Positions 23,220-34,589 of a stretch of DNA of 64,000 bases are shown one piece after another. This DNA comes from Silurus meridionalis. Its lineage: Eukaryota; Chordata; Actinopteri; Siluriformes; Siluridae. Positions within the stretch are counted from its first letter, which is position 1; every line of letters starts with the position of its first letter. The notes under the pieces are model-generated. The model searched no databases, was not told the origin of the DNA, and saw only the letters and a program-made list of their open reading frames with translations. The stretch lies in assembly GCF_014805685.1 (NCBI RefSeq), contig NC_060884.1, positions 14,629,356-14,693,355 of the forward strand, written 5' to 3'. The translations under genes and the position numbers were made by a program.

Positions 23220-23540
23220 CTCAATGAGCCTAGCTCGCAAACACCCCCAGAGAAAGAGAGGCAGAGCTAATGCTCTCGTCGCAGGAGGAAGAATCCGCCG
23301 AAAGGCGTGCTTCCGAGCCGGCAAGCGAGTGCTGGACCAAGCAGGTGAGGTAGGAGAAAGGGACAAGCCCGTCTTAAAACCCTCTGTGAGGATCATTTGC
23401 AAGCCCATGAACTGCCACACCGCTCCGCCTCAGCGAGAGCAGGGCAGAACCCGAGACGTGAGCTCTCTCCTCGGAGAGTGCCGCTCGGAAATGGAGCGAT
23501 GTCATTGACATGCAGCCGGATCTCTAGAGAACCGACTAGC
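23220..23540 (-). pseudogene. DIRS gag-like fragment (copy B)
   Basis: The minus strand carries, in two frames, RGESSRLGFCPALAEAERCG, then MGLQMILTEGFKTGLSLSPT and STRLPARKHAFRRILPP. The block order equals the gag fragment of copy A. A frame change near 23400 breaks it. The product would be the particle protein of the DIRS element. Confidence 0.6.
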
Positions 23541-23787
23541 ATGCTACGCTCCCGGGAAATATATATATATATCTCCCTTTTTTTTTTTTTTAAAACAATC
23601 TGACAGACAACACAACACACAAAGCGCTTTCTGAACAACAATACTCCTGGTCGTGACGTCACCTCACCGGTGACGGCCAGCGTCCAATTTTTGACTGATT
23701 ACACAGATTATTTCAGAGTGAACACTCAGGCACGTTCCCAAAGCGTTTCGATGCAGCTCAAGTTCCTGAAAGGGAACCACCTTTATC

Positions 23788-25368
23788 AGCAAAAGTTTTT
23801 CACATCATTGTGTAGGAATTTTAGCTCACTGTTCTTTACAACATTGCTTTAGTTCAAAGGAAAAATTACATGGTGTTATTTGTCATGTTTTGGTGTTCAT
23901 CTGAGGTATTTACCTAATTTTTTATGACCTGAAAAGGACCAGATGATTTTTTGTTATGTCCTTATATGTAAAACCATAAAATTAATAGAGGGCCTACTTC
24001 CTTTTTCACATGACCTTATGCAAAGGTTGTCATGTATGAAACCAGTGCAAATTCATGGCCCTTATTTATTCATTATAACATATTGCATATTAGATACATT
24101 AATACTGATTCTGGTTCAGTAAGCTTAATTCCACTCCACTGATGCATGCAGTTTTGGGATAAACTTAAATAGTCATATGAGGCTAAGATATTAAGGAAAG
24201 GGATTTCAGCAGCTTAGAGAGATGCTGCACATCTGCTGCAGGCTCACCAGATGTGAGAATTGCCAAATATCCTGTCAGCCATGAAATATATTGAAAAAGC
24301 ACTTATTCTGATTTCTACAGATCTTAGCATGTGAGCAGCAAAGAAACAATGCAATATGTGGGATGTTTGAGTATATATTCTGGTAAATTTTCAATATAGT
24401 GTGTTGTATTATTAAATCTCTTGAATGCATTTCCATCCTGTAATATAGGACTCTAGGGGCATGGTGACAAATAATTAAGAGGTTTTTTTTATTTTTAAAA
24501 CGAAGGTAAGTCAGAGTCAATTGTGTTGGGGCAAAGGTGGCAACAGAATTAGAATGTGCATTCAGAATATCCCCAGGCAATATATTCCTCCTGCCTACAT
24601 GTTCTTAGGCCAACTCTAAGATATAGTTCCTTCGGGAGCTCCTGGGTCTAACCCTGGGGTCTTACCAGCAGGCCATGTCTATCGCTTTAGCTAGTGCAGC
24701 TCACTCTTATAAGGTAGCACTTTAACAGGTTCCCCTCAATTTCGAGGAGCAGCAGGTCTACTTCCTTCTCGACTGTTGAGCTCCTCATTGTATCATAGAG
24801 AGCAGCTCAATGAAAGATCCTCATTTGTGCTGTCTGTACTTGAGACCTTGTTCTATTACTACTTCCAATTTCTGACTATAGGTAAGCATAGACTAGAAAG
24901 TAAGAGCTTAACTTGAAACTCCTGCTTCACCACGATAGCTTTATGACACCTGTTGATAACCCAAGCCATTTGTCAATCTCATACTCAGTTTGAATATGAT
25001 TTTTCAAAAAGATCAGGAAAGGGAAAAAAGGTAATAGAAATAGAAAATAATGGACTTTCATACTTTTTCAGATGCTTATTCTTATATACTCTGCTTTGGA
25101 TGGTACCGTGATGAAATCACCTTCAAGCGACAGGGTTGTTAACTCTAGTCCTCCATGCTAGATTCCTTAATTATCAATTAAGCAAATTAAAGATATCTTA
25201 ATTGCACAATTTGGAATAATAATTTGCACCTTGATACTGTGTGCATAAAAACAAATGTAGACAAGATAGACATTCATTCACATTCACCTTAAGCAATTTT
25301 GCTTTAAAAAAAAAGCATGCAAACATAACTAACAGCAATTATAAAAATACACAATGCAGTGACCCTGT
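23788..25368. other. no gene recognised
   Basis: AT-rich intron sequence. 24600-24960 is less AT-rich and may be old repeat, but I could not assign it. Confidence 0.4.
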
Positions 25369-26033
25369 ATGGCTAAAGTACTCTCCAAAACAAATGACAA
25401 GGTAAATGATTATAGGTGTCCCTCAATTAGACAGTACTTCATAGTTCCCAAAAAGGACAGGGGGTTGCATCCTATTCTAGATCTACATCATCTGAACCGT
25501 TCACTAATGATGCTCAGGTTCGAGAAGCTGACCCTGAAACAGGTCTTGTCTCAAATTAGTGAATCAGGTTCACTTCAGCGTCTTTCACAAAGAGTGTGCA
25601 TGCAGCCCTGGTCTCTCTGAGATTTCAGAGTATCTCAAGGAGGAAGCAGATGTTCTTTCAAAAGCAAGAGCTGAAGCCCGGGGAATGGTGACTCCACTCT
25701 CATGTAACGTCTGGCACGGGTCATCTTAAACTATATAGACGATTGGTTGATTTTAGCTAAATCAGAGCACTTAGCAGTCCGGCATCAAGATGTTGTTCCC
25801 GCTCACATGAAGGAAATGCGGTTAAGGCTGAACCACAAAAAGAGTTTTCTTTCTCCATTACAGACAACCACTTACTTAGGCATCATGTGGGATTTGACTC
25901 TTATGCGTGTGCAGCTGTCTCCTGTCTGCATCACGTCCATCCATACAGCCGTTAAGAGGGTCAGAGAAGGACAGTTACCCACTATCAAACAGTTTGAGAC
26001 TGCTATGGTTAATGGCAGCAGAATCCAACATGG
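25369..26033 (+). pseudogene. DIRS reverse transcriptase, 5' part (copy C)
   Basis: The plus strand reads YFIVPKKDRGLHPILDLHHL and LRFEKLTLKQVLSQISESGS, the RT fingers/palm region. It is then replaced at 25631-25724 by a 94-bp piece of the RNase H tail, and resumes NYIDDWLILAKSEHLAVRHQ (active-site Asp pair present), HMKEMRLRLNHKKSFLSP, TYLGIMWDLTLMRVQLSP and a thumb remnant. It breaks off exactly at the gypsy insertion at 26034. The segment holding the first catalytic Asp is missing. The start at 25369 is only the visible edge. Confidence 0.8.
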
Positions 26034-26379
26034 TGTCAGGGGACAGCCTGCCACGCCATCCCTCAGCTCCACACACACACGTAGTCTGTTCCCATCATAC
26101 TAAGTATCGGCACCTGCGGCTCGTTAACTACAGCCCTACATAAACCCCTCTCCTGCTCTCACTCACCGTCAGTTCTACTATTTCATGTAGATGAACATTG
26201 TGACCTCGCTACACGACCTTCCACTTTCCTGTGGATATCCACCGCGGTCTCTATACCTCCAGAGACCGTTTACTTTTTGTTCAGCATTTCTGTTTGTTTA
26301 CCTGTTGCGCTACCACTTCAGTAAAACCCTTTTCTTTACTACCCTGGAGTTTTGCTTCAGTCACTCCGCAACCGTGACA
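26034..26379 (+). repeat. gypsy 5' LTR
   Basis: A 346-bp block with TG...CA ends. The part from CTCACCGTCAGTTCTAC at 26162 on is repeated at 28133-28372. Confidence 0.75.
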
Positions 26380-26434
26380 GAAGAACTGACCAACCAAACA
26401 GAAGGAGTAAAGAAAGAACCACGCAGCCTTACCG

Positions 26435-28125
26435 ATGGAGCCAGATCCTCAGCCGGGTGCAAACGCGGAGCTTCTTCGGGAGCTCATCGGAGCTCGGGTA
26501 CCGGAGGTCATGCCGTACGGCCTTTCCAACTCGCCGGCTGTGTTCCAGGGCTTCATGAATGAGGTGTTCAGGCCACTCCTACACCGATCCGTAATCGTCT
26601 ACATCGATGACATTCTAGTCTACTCCCGGACGACACAACCACGTGACCCAAGTGTTGGAGCTCCTGCGAAAGCACCGGCTATATCTGAACCTCCCTATGT
26701 GCGAGTTCCACCAAACCCGGGTCCAGTTCCTCGGCTATGTGATCAGCGTCAAGGGAATCCAAATGGACAAGAAGAAAGTGCAGGCGGTGCGGGAATGGCC
26801 GCCCCCCCGCTCTGTAAAGGAGTTACAGAGGTTCCTAGGGTTTGCGAACTTCTACCGGCGCTTCATACGGGGTTTCAGTCAGGTCACAGCCCTGCTCACC
26901 TCCCTCCTCAGGGGCAAACCCAAAGAACTGCCCTGGACGTCCGAGGCAGAAGAGGCATTCCGAAAGCTCCGGGATTGGTTCTGCGCAGCTCCACTACTCA
27001 ATCACCCGAAACTGGAACGTCCCTTTGTCGTGGAGGTGGACGCATCATCCACCGGGGTCGGGGCTACCCTCTCCCAGTACTCCGGGAGCCCCGCTCGACT
27101 TCACCCTTGTGCCTACTTCTCGAAGAAACTGTCCCCTGCCGAACAGAACTACGACCTAGGGAACCGGGAACTCCTCGCCATTAAACTGCCACTCGAGGAG
27201 TGGAGACACTGGCTAGAGGGAGCAAAGCATCCGTTCGTGGTGATCACGGACCACAAGAACCTGCAATACCTCAGAGAGGCCAAAAGGGCTAAACCCCCGA
27301 CAAGCCCGATGGGCCCTGTTCTTCACCCGGTTCAGCTACACCCTAACCTACCGTCCGGGGTCTAAGAACGGTAAGGCCGACACCCTCTCCCGCATCTACG
27401 GTCCGGATGAACCTGTCGAACCAGAACCAGTCATTCCTCCCGAGCTGTTCGTCTGCCCCATCGTGTGGAACCTAGAAGAGGAAATCCGCTCGGCCGCAAG
27501 CCAGGAGCCCGCACCCCCCGGGTGCCCGGAGGGCAGGACGTTCGTCCCCACAGCCTGCCGTCCCGCATTGTTGAACTTCGTCCACGACACTCCCGGGACC
27601 GGCCACCCAGGGAACCCTCCTTCTCCTCCAAGCCCGGTTCTGGTGGCCCAACATGCACAGGGATGTGGCACGTTATGCCTAGGGCTGCCCGACCTGTGCC
27701 ATGCCCAAGGTCCCACGCCACCTACCCGTGGGTAAGCTGGTCCCGATGATGATCCCCGAACGGCCCTGGTCCCACCTAGGCGTTGACTTTGTTACGGACC
27801 TGCCACGGTCTGAAGGTCACACCTGCGTGCTCGTGGCGGTGGATCGATTCTCCAAAGCCTGCCGCCTTCAAACCTCTCCCTGGTCTGCCCACCGCTCTGG
27901 AGAACGCCGAAGCTCTCTTCCAGCACGTGTTCCAGAACTTCGGTCTCCCGGAAGAGATAGTGTTGGACCGCGGACCGCAGTTCACGCCAAGCGTCTGGAG
28001 GGCGTTTTTCCGGCTTCTCGGCATGGCGGTCATCCGGCTACGACCCTCAATCCAATGGGCAGACCGAGAGGAAGATCCAGGAGTGGGGGCGCTACCTACG
28101 GTCGTACTGCCATGAGGATCAGACG
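26435..28125 (+). pseudogene. gypsy gag-pol remnant: RT, RNase H, integrase
   Basis: The start [20 protein letters not shown] is the gag N-terminus; it is fused in frame at about 26495 to the middle of RT ([26 protein letters not shown]). A frameshift near 26640 leads into the RT thumb ([35 protein letters not shown]) and RNase H ([31 protein letters not shown]). After another shift near 27300, TLSRIYG and the integrase follow: [23 protein letters not shown], then [12 protein letters not shown] and a frame-broken NGQTER block carrying the DDE acids. The integrase C-terminus is deleted. Several frameshifts; non-coding today. Confidence 0.9.
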
Positions 28126-28132
28126 GAGTGAT

Positions 28133-28372
28133 CTCACCGTCAGTTCTACTATTTCATGTAGATGAACATTGTGACCTCGCTGCACGACCTTCCACTTTCC
28201 TGTGGATATCCACCGCGGTCTCTATACCTCCAGAGACCGCCCTGTTCTTCCTCCCTGAAGAACCATTTACTTTTTGTTCAGCATTTCTGTTTACCTGTTG
28301 CGCTACTACTTCAGTAAAACCTTTTTCTTCACTACCCTGGAGTTTTGCTTCAGTCACTCCGCAACCGTGACA
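28133..28372 (+). repeat. gypsy 3' LTR, 5'-truncated
   Basis: It matches 26162-26379 and carries about 26 extra bases (near 28240-28265) that the 5' LTR lacks. The first 130 bp of the LTR are deleted together with the end of pol. Confidence 0.8.
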
Positions 28373-28975
28373 CGGGGCTCCACTTGGCCTACTGCACTTG
28401 AGACCCCTTCAGTGGTGATTTGAAACCTGTGCCCAGAACATGGTAAGCCCTACGCGCCTTAGATGTCTGGAGAGTTCCCGGGTTCCTGTCTTAGGGCCCC
28501 ATATTGGGAGTTTATGGTCGTCATGTAACGCTCAACCAACAACTTACGGGTTGAGGAGTGGTCATGAATGCCTGCTCCGCCCAAGGTCTTTGGGGAGGGC
28601 CCCATCTGTGGCACATCAACTGTCTGGAAATGCTGGCCATGCTTCTAGCTCTAAAGCATTTCCTGCTGGACCTCAGAGGTCATCATGTGTTGGCCCATTC
28701 GGACAACACCTCGGTGGTCTCTTATATCAACCACCAGGGGCATCTGCCCTTATGCCTTTTGTATAAGCTGGCACATCTAATCCTCTTGTGGGCCCAGGGG
28801 AAGCTGCTCTCCTTGAGGGCAGCTTATATATTCCGGGTTATCTCAAGGAGGGAGCAGATGTTCTTTCAAAAGCAAGAGCTGAAGCCCGGGGAATGGTGAC
28901 TCCACTCTCATGTAACGTCTGGCACGGGTCATTTACACTTCATGTCCCAGGGATTCCTTTTAACCCTTGACATTT
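28373..28975 (+). pseudogene. DIRS RT end and RNase H (copy C, continued)
   Basis: This continues the gene interrupted at 26033. The RNase H-like region reads LWHINCLEMLAMLLALKHFL, LAHSDNTSVVSYINHQGH and LYKLAHLILLWAQGKLLSLR, then by frameshift VISRREQMFFQKQELKPGEW. The DNTSVVSYINHQG motif is characteristic of DIRS elements. The sequence stops resembling DIRS near 28975. Confidence 0.75.
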
Positions 28976-29146
28976 GCATTTTATTTAAAGGATGCGCACC
29001 ATGGCTTACACCTTTATTGGGGATTTGTATACCAAAGTGTCATACCCCCAACCCGGAAGACACAAAGCAGGACAAACTCTGATCTCTCCAGCTGACTTCA
29101 AAGCAGCATTCAACTAATAACACAAGCCAGTCTCTATACCTTACAC

Positions 29147-29174
29147 AGTACACACACACACACACACACACACA
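29147..29174. repeat. (AC)n microsatellite
   Basis: About 13 dinucleotide units; more AC-rich sequence at 29220-29250. Confidence 0.85.
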
Positions 29175-29390
29175 CCAAACAATTCACTCTTGAAACAGGG
29201 CCCCAGTACGTCTGTTTGTGACACACGCAGACACACACATACACACACCAGGGAGCATTATTTTATTAAATAAATAATAAATAAAATGTCCCACATTACA
29301 TAACACAAACATACATCTTGTATGTATCTTCTCCTTTAAATAAACCTAGTGTTTAACTCTACCTCAACAATAGTTACACTCTAAAGGTTT

Positions 29391-29905
29391 GTTAATGTAC
29401 CTCCACTTTAATGCTGTCTTTTCTTTTCAAGGCCTGATGTCAAGGTTGATATAAAATTATCTGCTCTTTGCTTTCCTAACAAGGGTGCATTTTATATACC
29501 AGAATATAACATTGTACTAACGTAAGTTATACCTTAAATATTAGTCCCGGTATATTAATGTACCTCTGTTTTAATGCTGTCTTTTCCTTTAAGGTTTGGT
29601 GTCAAAGTTGATATACAATTATCTGCTCTTTACTTTCGTAACAAGGGTGCATTTTATATAACAGAATATAACACTGTATTAACAAAGTTATACCTTAAAT
29701 ACTGGTATGTTAATAGTATGTTAAATGTTAACTGGTATGTAATGCACCTCTGTTTTAATGCTGTCCTTGATTTCCATATCTAATATCAAAATGATCACAA
29801 AATGATCTGTTCCTTATTTTGCAAACAATGGTGCATTTTTATTTAATCATGAAATGTACCATACTGTCTTAATACACTTTGGATAAAACTTTAAGTTCTC
29901 CAAAG
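29391..29905 (+). repeat. three tandem ~165-185 bp repeats
   Basis: Units begin at 29391, 29554 and 29738, each with TTAATGTACCTC- or TAATGCACCTC-type starts followed by TTTTAATGCTGTC. The first two are very similar over their whole length (TGATATA, TTATCTGCTCTTT, AACAAGGGTGCATTTTATAT); the third is more diverged. Sited in the 5' half of the LTR-like block, they may be U3 enhancer-type repeats. Confidence 0.8.
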
Positions 29906-30865
29906 CAAGTATAACCCGGAAAAGCCCACAAATGCACAAACAAAGGAAGTTCCTCCCTCCTAAATTTCAGGCTAAAGCACTGACCATTCCCCCAAAGATA
30001 GGTGGGGTTCAGAACCTTTAAAACATCTTTAACCCAACTAATCAATGGTCGGTCAAGTCAAGCTCGCTTAGCTCGCTTAGCTCACTCGGCTCGATCGGAA
30101 AGGCTCGGACACTTAGAACAGCCCAGCAGCGACTCTTGAGACGAGATCTCAAATCCCTTTTAAGATCTTCCGGCAAGCTTTACCTTCAAGAACAACAACA
30201 AGACTTGAGAACAAGAACAACTGCTCTGATCTTCAGGAGAACCTGGAAGAACATCTGACTCCCTAATAACCGACTCTTCAAAGATTCCTTTGTCTACCGC
30301 ATCTGGACTCTTGTGCCACAAGCCAATGCAAGCAACCGTTTCACCAACCAATTTATATGCGTGTTTATGTTTGAGCCCTTTCATTTTAAGGTGAATTTGA
30401 ATTATTTGATGATTTCTCGTTTAGGGTGTGATAAATTTTAGAGATTAAGCTTGCTATTCCTTTCCTTTCTTCTTCTCTTCCCTTCTTTCCCTTCTCTTAC
30501 TCCTTTCCTCGTTTTAACTTTTTTGTTTATTTTTATTTTCTTTATTTCTTTTGTATGTTTGTGTAATTAGTTTTATGTTGTGTTTTGTCTCATTCATTAA
30601 ACGGCGTATTTTTCATAAGTGATTGTCTCTGAGTGCCGCTCACATTCCTGCAACATTCGATCTGAACTACATGCTCTATTAATTGTACGGTATAAAGTAA
30701 AGGGGGGTCACGTTTCTCTTGGCCAGGGAGATACCGCTTTTATAGAATTAATAAAATATTATACTGTCTGTTTGGTGAAGAAAAGACCAAATAATTACCG
30801 TTCCATTACCGTCAATTTAACAACTTAATTAAAATATTCAGGAGTACTTATAACCCCTTTTTGCA

Positions 30866-31296
30866 AGCTAAATTGGCTACACTCATGTGGTGGCACAGAC
30901 TCCAGAACCTCTAGGCCTGAACGCCATGTCTCAGGCATAGCAAAGGCTTTTCCTGTACGCCTCCGCCCATCACGCTTTTTCCAGGAGTTCTGGAGAGAGT
31001 TCCCCTGGGATGGAGTACCGGTGGCACCACGGTGGCCAGGCAGACCATTGTTCCTGTACCTGGTAGCCCTTCTTGAACACCCTCCTTGAGAGATTCCTCT
31101 CAGGAGGTATTTTCTCACAGGCAGGGGGCACAATAGATCACCACCGCCCAGAGTTGTGGACACTACGGCTGTGGCCCTTGAGGGGCACAGCTCCGAGATT
31201 TCGCTCTCTCCACCAAAGTGGTAGAGACCATTCTCCCTCCACGAGAAGGTTGTATGCCACTAGATGGCGCATGTTCAGTGTATGGGTCTCTAGAAA
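30866..31296 (+). pseudogene. DIRS pol end and recombinase start (copy C, continued)
   Basis: Frame-broken plus-strand sequence contains the post-RNase H region (RLFLYASAHHAF; PWPELW-like RPELWTLRLWPLRG) and then the recombinase N-terminus (SPSTRRLYATRWRMFSVW). It is the expected next segment after 28975, so copy C appears to continue here beyond the LTR-like block, with about 100-150 bp lost. It ends at 31296, where unrelated LINE sequence begins. Confidence 0.65.
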
Positions 31297-31339
31297 TAAA
31301 TAAATCTACACTGGTATGCTAGATTACAATCTTAATATA

Positions 31340-32754
31340 AAGCAAACTTAGAAAGTGCCAATTTAATTGTTTCAGGAAGAGGTAGGTCTTCAACCGTTGC
31401 CTAAAGATAGCCAGGGATTCCACTGTATGGACATCTAGAGGAAGTTAATTCCACTAACTCTGTGCCAGAACAGAGAAGAGCCTTGAAGTATACTTCTCAT
31501 ACCTCTCATTCCGAGAGAAGGTGGTACCAGTCGAGCAGTGCTGGAGGATCTCAGATAGCGTGGTGCAGTGCGAGGTGTGATGAGCAGTGTTGTGCTCATT
31601 ACTAAAAAATTTTAACTAGTTACAGTTACTCGTTACTTCTTTCAAATTGTAACTCAGTTACTTTGTTCATTACTTACACCACAAAGTAACGCGTTACTGT
31701 TAAAAGTAACTTTTTAGTTACATGTTTAAAGAAGCTTCTTTAATGTTTCCATTAATGCCCTTTTATGTGTTATGGTCTATACAAACACAAAACTGACTTA
31801 AACACAAAGTAATTTTTAAACACTATTTTATTTTAATCAGACCAGCACAAACTGAATATATCACAAGGATTTCTGAAATAAATAACAAAACAAGCTGAAT
31901 AATATATTCACAATTAAAAACTAAAGTGGCTTCTGCTGTTGTGTTGAGCTCTTAAACATGTTCCTTTCACAGCTAAAGTATGAAAACTATCAACGATGTA
32001 GAACACCGGGTTAGCGGTTAGCTTCTAGCTTCTAGCTCCGTCGAGGCATGAAGATTCTGAAGGAGCGTCAGCAGATTGGAGTTGCTGTTTATCGCAGTAG
32101 ATACGAGCTTCGAACCAAAAAGACACAGCTTACATTTGACAGTTTTTGCCTTTATACTCAACTAAAGTGAAATAATGAGCATATTTCCACTTTGAGAAAC
32201 TCGTCTTGCTCTCGCCTCGACTCGCCATTACTGCCGCACAGACCTGAATAAAGGGAGACACGGCCACAGTGCGTCGTCTTCGTGTATACAGAGGGTAATC
32301 CACCAATCCTACAATGCGTCTTCTTCCTGTTTACAGTGGTTCATCCACCAATCCTACAATGCGTCGCTACTGTAGTCTACACTTCAGCCGAAATTAATTC
32401 ATTTAAAAAAGTAACGAGTAACGCACCATACGGTAACGGTAATGGAGTTACTTTAATTTTAAAAGTAACGCGTTACAGTATTAGCTACTGTCAATAGTAA
32501 CGCGTTACCGGTAATGGTGGTGGTCTATTTTTGGCATTGTAGGTAAGCATCAGTGTTTTGAATCTAATACGTGCAGCTACTCGAAGCCAGTGAAGGAAGC
32601 ACAGCAGTGGGGTGGTTTGGGAGATTGAACACAAGTCGTTTTGGATTATTTGCACTCGACGCATATCATTTAGAGGAAGACCTGCCAGCAGAGAGTTGCA
32701 GTAGTCCAGTCTCGAAATGACAAGAGACTGAACAAGCACCTGGGCAGCCTGTGT
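31340..32754 (-). mobile_element. L2-like LINE fragment split by a hAT element
   Basis: The minus strand of 32739-32491 encodes LVQSLVISRLDYCNSLLAGL and LHWLRVAARIRFKTLMLTY, the C-terminal part of a CR1/L2-group reverse transcriptase. After the insert, 31584-31340 continues in pieces with the RLKTHLF-type end of the same protein. The gene is 5'-truncated and frameshifted. Confidence 0.7.
31585..32518. mobile_element. non-autonomous hAT-like element
   Basis: It begins CAGTGTTGTGCTCATTAC, then alternates GTTACAGTTACTCGTTACT-type motifs with GTAACGCGTTAC. The right end carries inverted GTAACGCGTTAC motifs at 32466-32507. This is the teleost hAT group with TAACGCGTTA-rich ends. No transposase is seen; a duplicated 23-bp motif around CCACCAATCCTACAATGCGTC occurs at 32299 and 32347. 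The right terminus is uncertain and no 8-bp duplication was found. Confidence 0.6.
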
Positions 32755-32880
32755 CCTCTGGAGTTTCCCTCCATGACATCTGTAATGCTGTGGGCTGGTC
32801 TATCCCCCTGACCTTGTCAGGTTTTATAACCTTGACATCAGTGCCACTCCATGGGTCTCATTTCTCTTAATCTGTTTTGT
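32755..32880 (+). mobile_element. DIRS recombinase 3' scrap (copy C, end)
   Basis: CCATGACATCTGTAATGCTG, then GGCTGGTC and CCTTGTCAGGTTTTATAACC closely match 46915-46975 of DIRS copy E, downstream of its recombinase domain. It lies directly after the nested LINE, consistent with being the far end of copy C. Confidence 0.65.
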
Positions 32881-34589
32881 GTCTAGGAGGTTGCTAACAG
32901 CCATAGCAATTTCAATTACATAGATTCCAAATCAGGAGAGATTTCTTGTACTTGCCAACTTCAGAAAGGGCATGCTCACTGGGTTAAGGTGATCCTTTAA
33001 GTCTTGTTTCCAAGCATTTAACAATATCGCCAGTAAAAGAAAATGTTCCTGAGCATTTGTTTAGAAGAGCTTGTTTGTGGGCTCATCCCTACCCTTTCAG
33101 AGGCTATTAAAATTTAATTCAACATTAGGTGCTTGACCCCCTTTGATTTGCAGCATTTGCCCTATTGACCAGAGTGTAAAATATCATGGTCACCATCTCA
33201 ATGATACAATCAGGTATCATTTTTTACCTTTATCCTAAGTGCTCTTGTAAGTAACTGTTTGTCTGAACAAATTGTTTGTTATTGACAATCTATGGCTTGC
33301 ACATTTTCACTATGTGAGTTTAGATTTGGTAGGCCATTCCTCCAAATTGTACCCCTATAGGTATTTCTATCAATGCCCAACATGAACAGTCAATTCCCTA
33401 AGTACCACGAAGGTGTTGGCAGGAGATATTCTCTTGAGTACCTGCCTCACCTTCTCCAGAAAGGCTAAATACTCTGTTTTTTGTTTTGCAGAAAAGGTAC
33501 AAATGTGTTAATGATGTTTGATGTAAATTCAACACATTTGGGATCACAAAATGTTTTTTATTTTTATTTTTTACAGGCAACAACATTAAATAGAACAGCA
33601 CCGTTTCTGTGTGTGTGTGTTTGTGTGTGTATGGGGGAGTAATTAAGTATGTATATTAAACAACATTACTTCTTATATAAAGACATTACAGCTCATATCT
33701 TACTTAACAGTATATGTGGGACATGATACCCTTCCGTTCAATTTACCTGCAATGTAGCCTGCAATTTGATATCTAATATACAATCAGAGGCTGGTAAAAT
33801 TGTATGTCACTCTTTACTGAAAGATTTGGCAGCAGCTGAGCAGCTTGTCAGTGCTACTGCCAAAGGCAACGTGTTTCTATGGCTTTAACATCTCAAGTTC
33901 CCCTGAAAAGTGCAAGTGAAACTGGGGAAAGAGGTAGGGGATACTGTTCCAAACTGCAAATTAAATTCCAAAATTCCAGAAAGCATCTCATACATCTGAT
34001 AGGTTTATATTCATAAATTACAGTGCATTGCTATCCAGTGATGCATCACCTATGCCTTTTGATATACTGTACAACTGCCTTTTAGCTGTCAACTGGCATG
34101 TGTGCTTAACTCAGAATAAAACTGAACTCTTTATAACTTGATACTGGTAAATGTGACTCAGAAATTAAAAAGCTATGAAAAATAGCTTCTGAATTGAGAC
34201 TTCGCTGCATCTTTGACCACTGCCTATAGTACAGTGAAATCTGATGCAATCTGAGGAACATAAATGTGTAAAAGAAATCTGAATAGAGTTGTCCACAAAC
34301 CCTGTAAAAGTGTGTGCGCGTGTGTGCGAGCGCATGTGTACACTCACCAAAACACTCACCCACACAACAAGACAAGGTTATCACAATCATTAACGGACAC
34401 AATTTCTTCTCTTGCACCCTATTACATTTTGAGCTGTGCTGTATTTCCCTTTTGCTGGTAATGTGTAAGTTCTGTTATAATGCATGATTCTACAAGTAAT
34501 AAAATAAAGGGGTTTGGTTTGCCCTGGCCAGTGAAAACAATACATGTTTACATTTAGAGTCCAGTGTAAACATAGATTGTATAAATATA
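32881..34589. other. no gene recognised
   Basis: AT-rich intron sequence with a short imperfect GT run near 33609-33630. No element recognised. Confidence 0.4.

Larger units (their letters stand above)
21150..23787 (-). mobile_element. DIRS element, minus strand, rearranged (copy B)
   Basis: Its 5' inverted terminal repeat lies at 23640-23787 (on the plus strand ...GTTCCCAAAGCGTTTCGATG then GTTCCTGAAAGGGAAC). In minus-strand order there follow a gag-like region (23540-23220), unassigned sequence with repeats (23050-22830), a scrap of reverse transcriptase (22830-22380), a tyrosine recombinase (22130-21350), and a terminal/internal-complementary block at 21150-21230. It is internally rearranged and deleted and cannot be autonomous. 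Confidence 0.8.
26034..28372 (+). mobile_element. Ty3/gypsy element inserted in DIRS copy C
   Basis: An LTR at 26034-26379 starting TGTCAGGGG and ending CGTGACA, a deleted internal region, and a 5'-truncated second LTR at 28133-28372. It interrupts the DIRS pol gene: RT thumb sequence ends at 26033 and the matching continuation starts at 28373. The interior lost most of gag, protease, the RT N-terminal half and the integrase C-terminus. No exact target duplication is evident at the ends (CATGG versus CGGGG). Confidence 0.85.
29038..30655 (+). repeat. LTR-like block, possible solo LTR
   Basis: Between two pieces of DIRS copy C lies about 1.6 kb beginning TGTCATACCCCCAACCC and ending CACATTCCTGCAACA, that is, TG...CA ends. 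It contains a tandem repeat (29391-29905), GC-richer promoter-like sequence (30040-30160), a pyrimidine-rich tract (30450-30500) and a CATTAAACG polyadenylation-like site near the end, the usual layout of a long retroviral-type LTR. No target duplication is evident and no second copy is in the window, so the call is tentative. Confidence 0.4.

Noticed and set aside
23056..23508. 150-codon plus-strand frame with CAECG and many Arg
   Set aside because: Antisense shadow of the DIRS gag-like region on the minus strand; the Cys pattern does not form a zinc finger.
26191..26562. 123-codon plus-strand frame
   Set aside because: It reads through the gypsy LTR and gag start in the wrong frame relative to MEPDPQPG.
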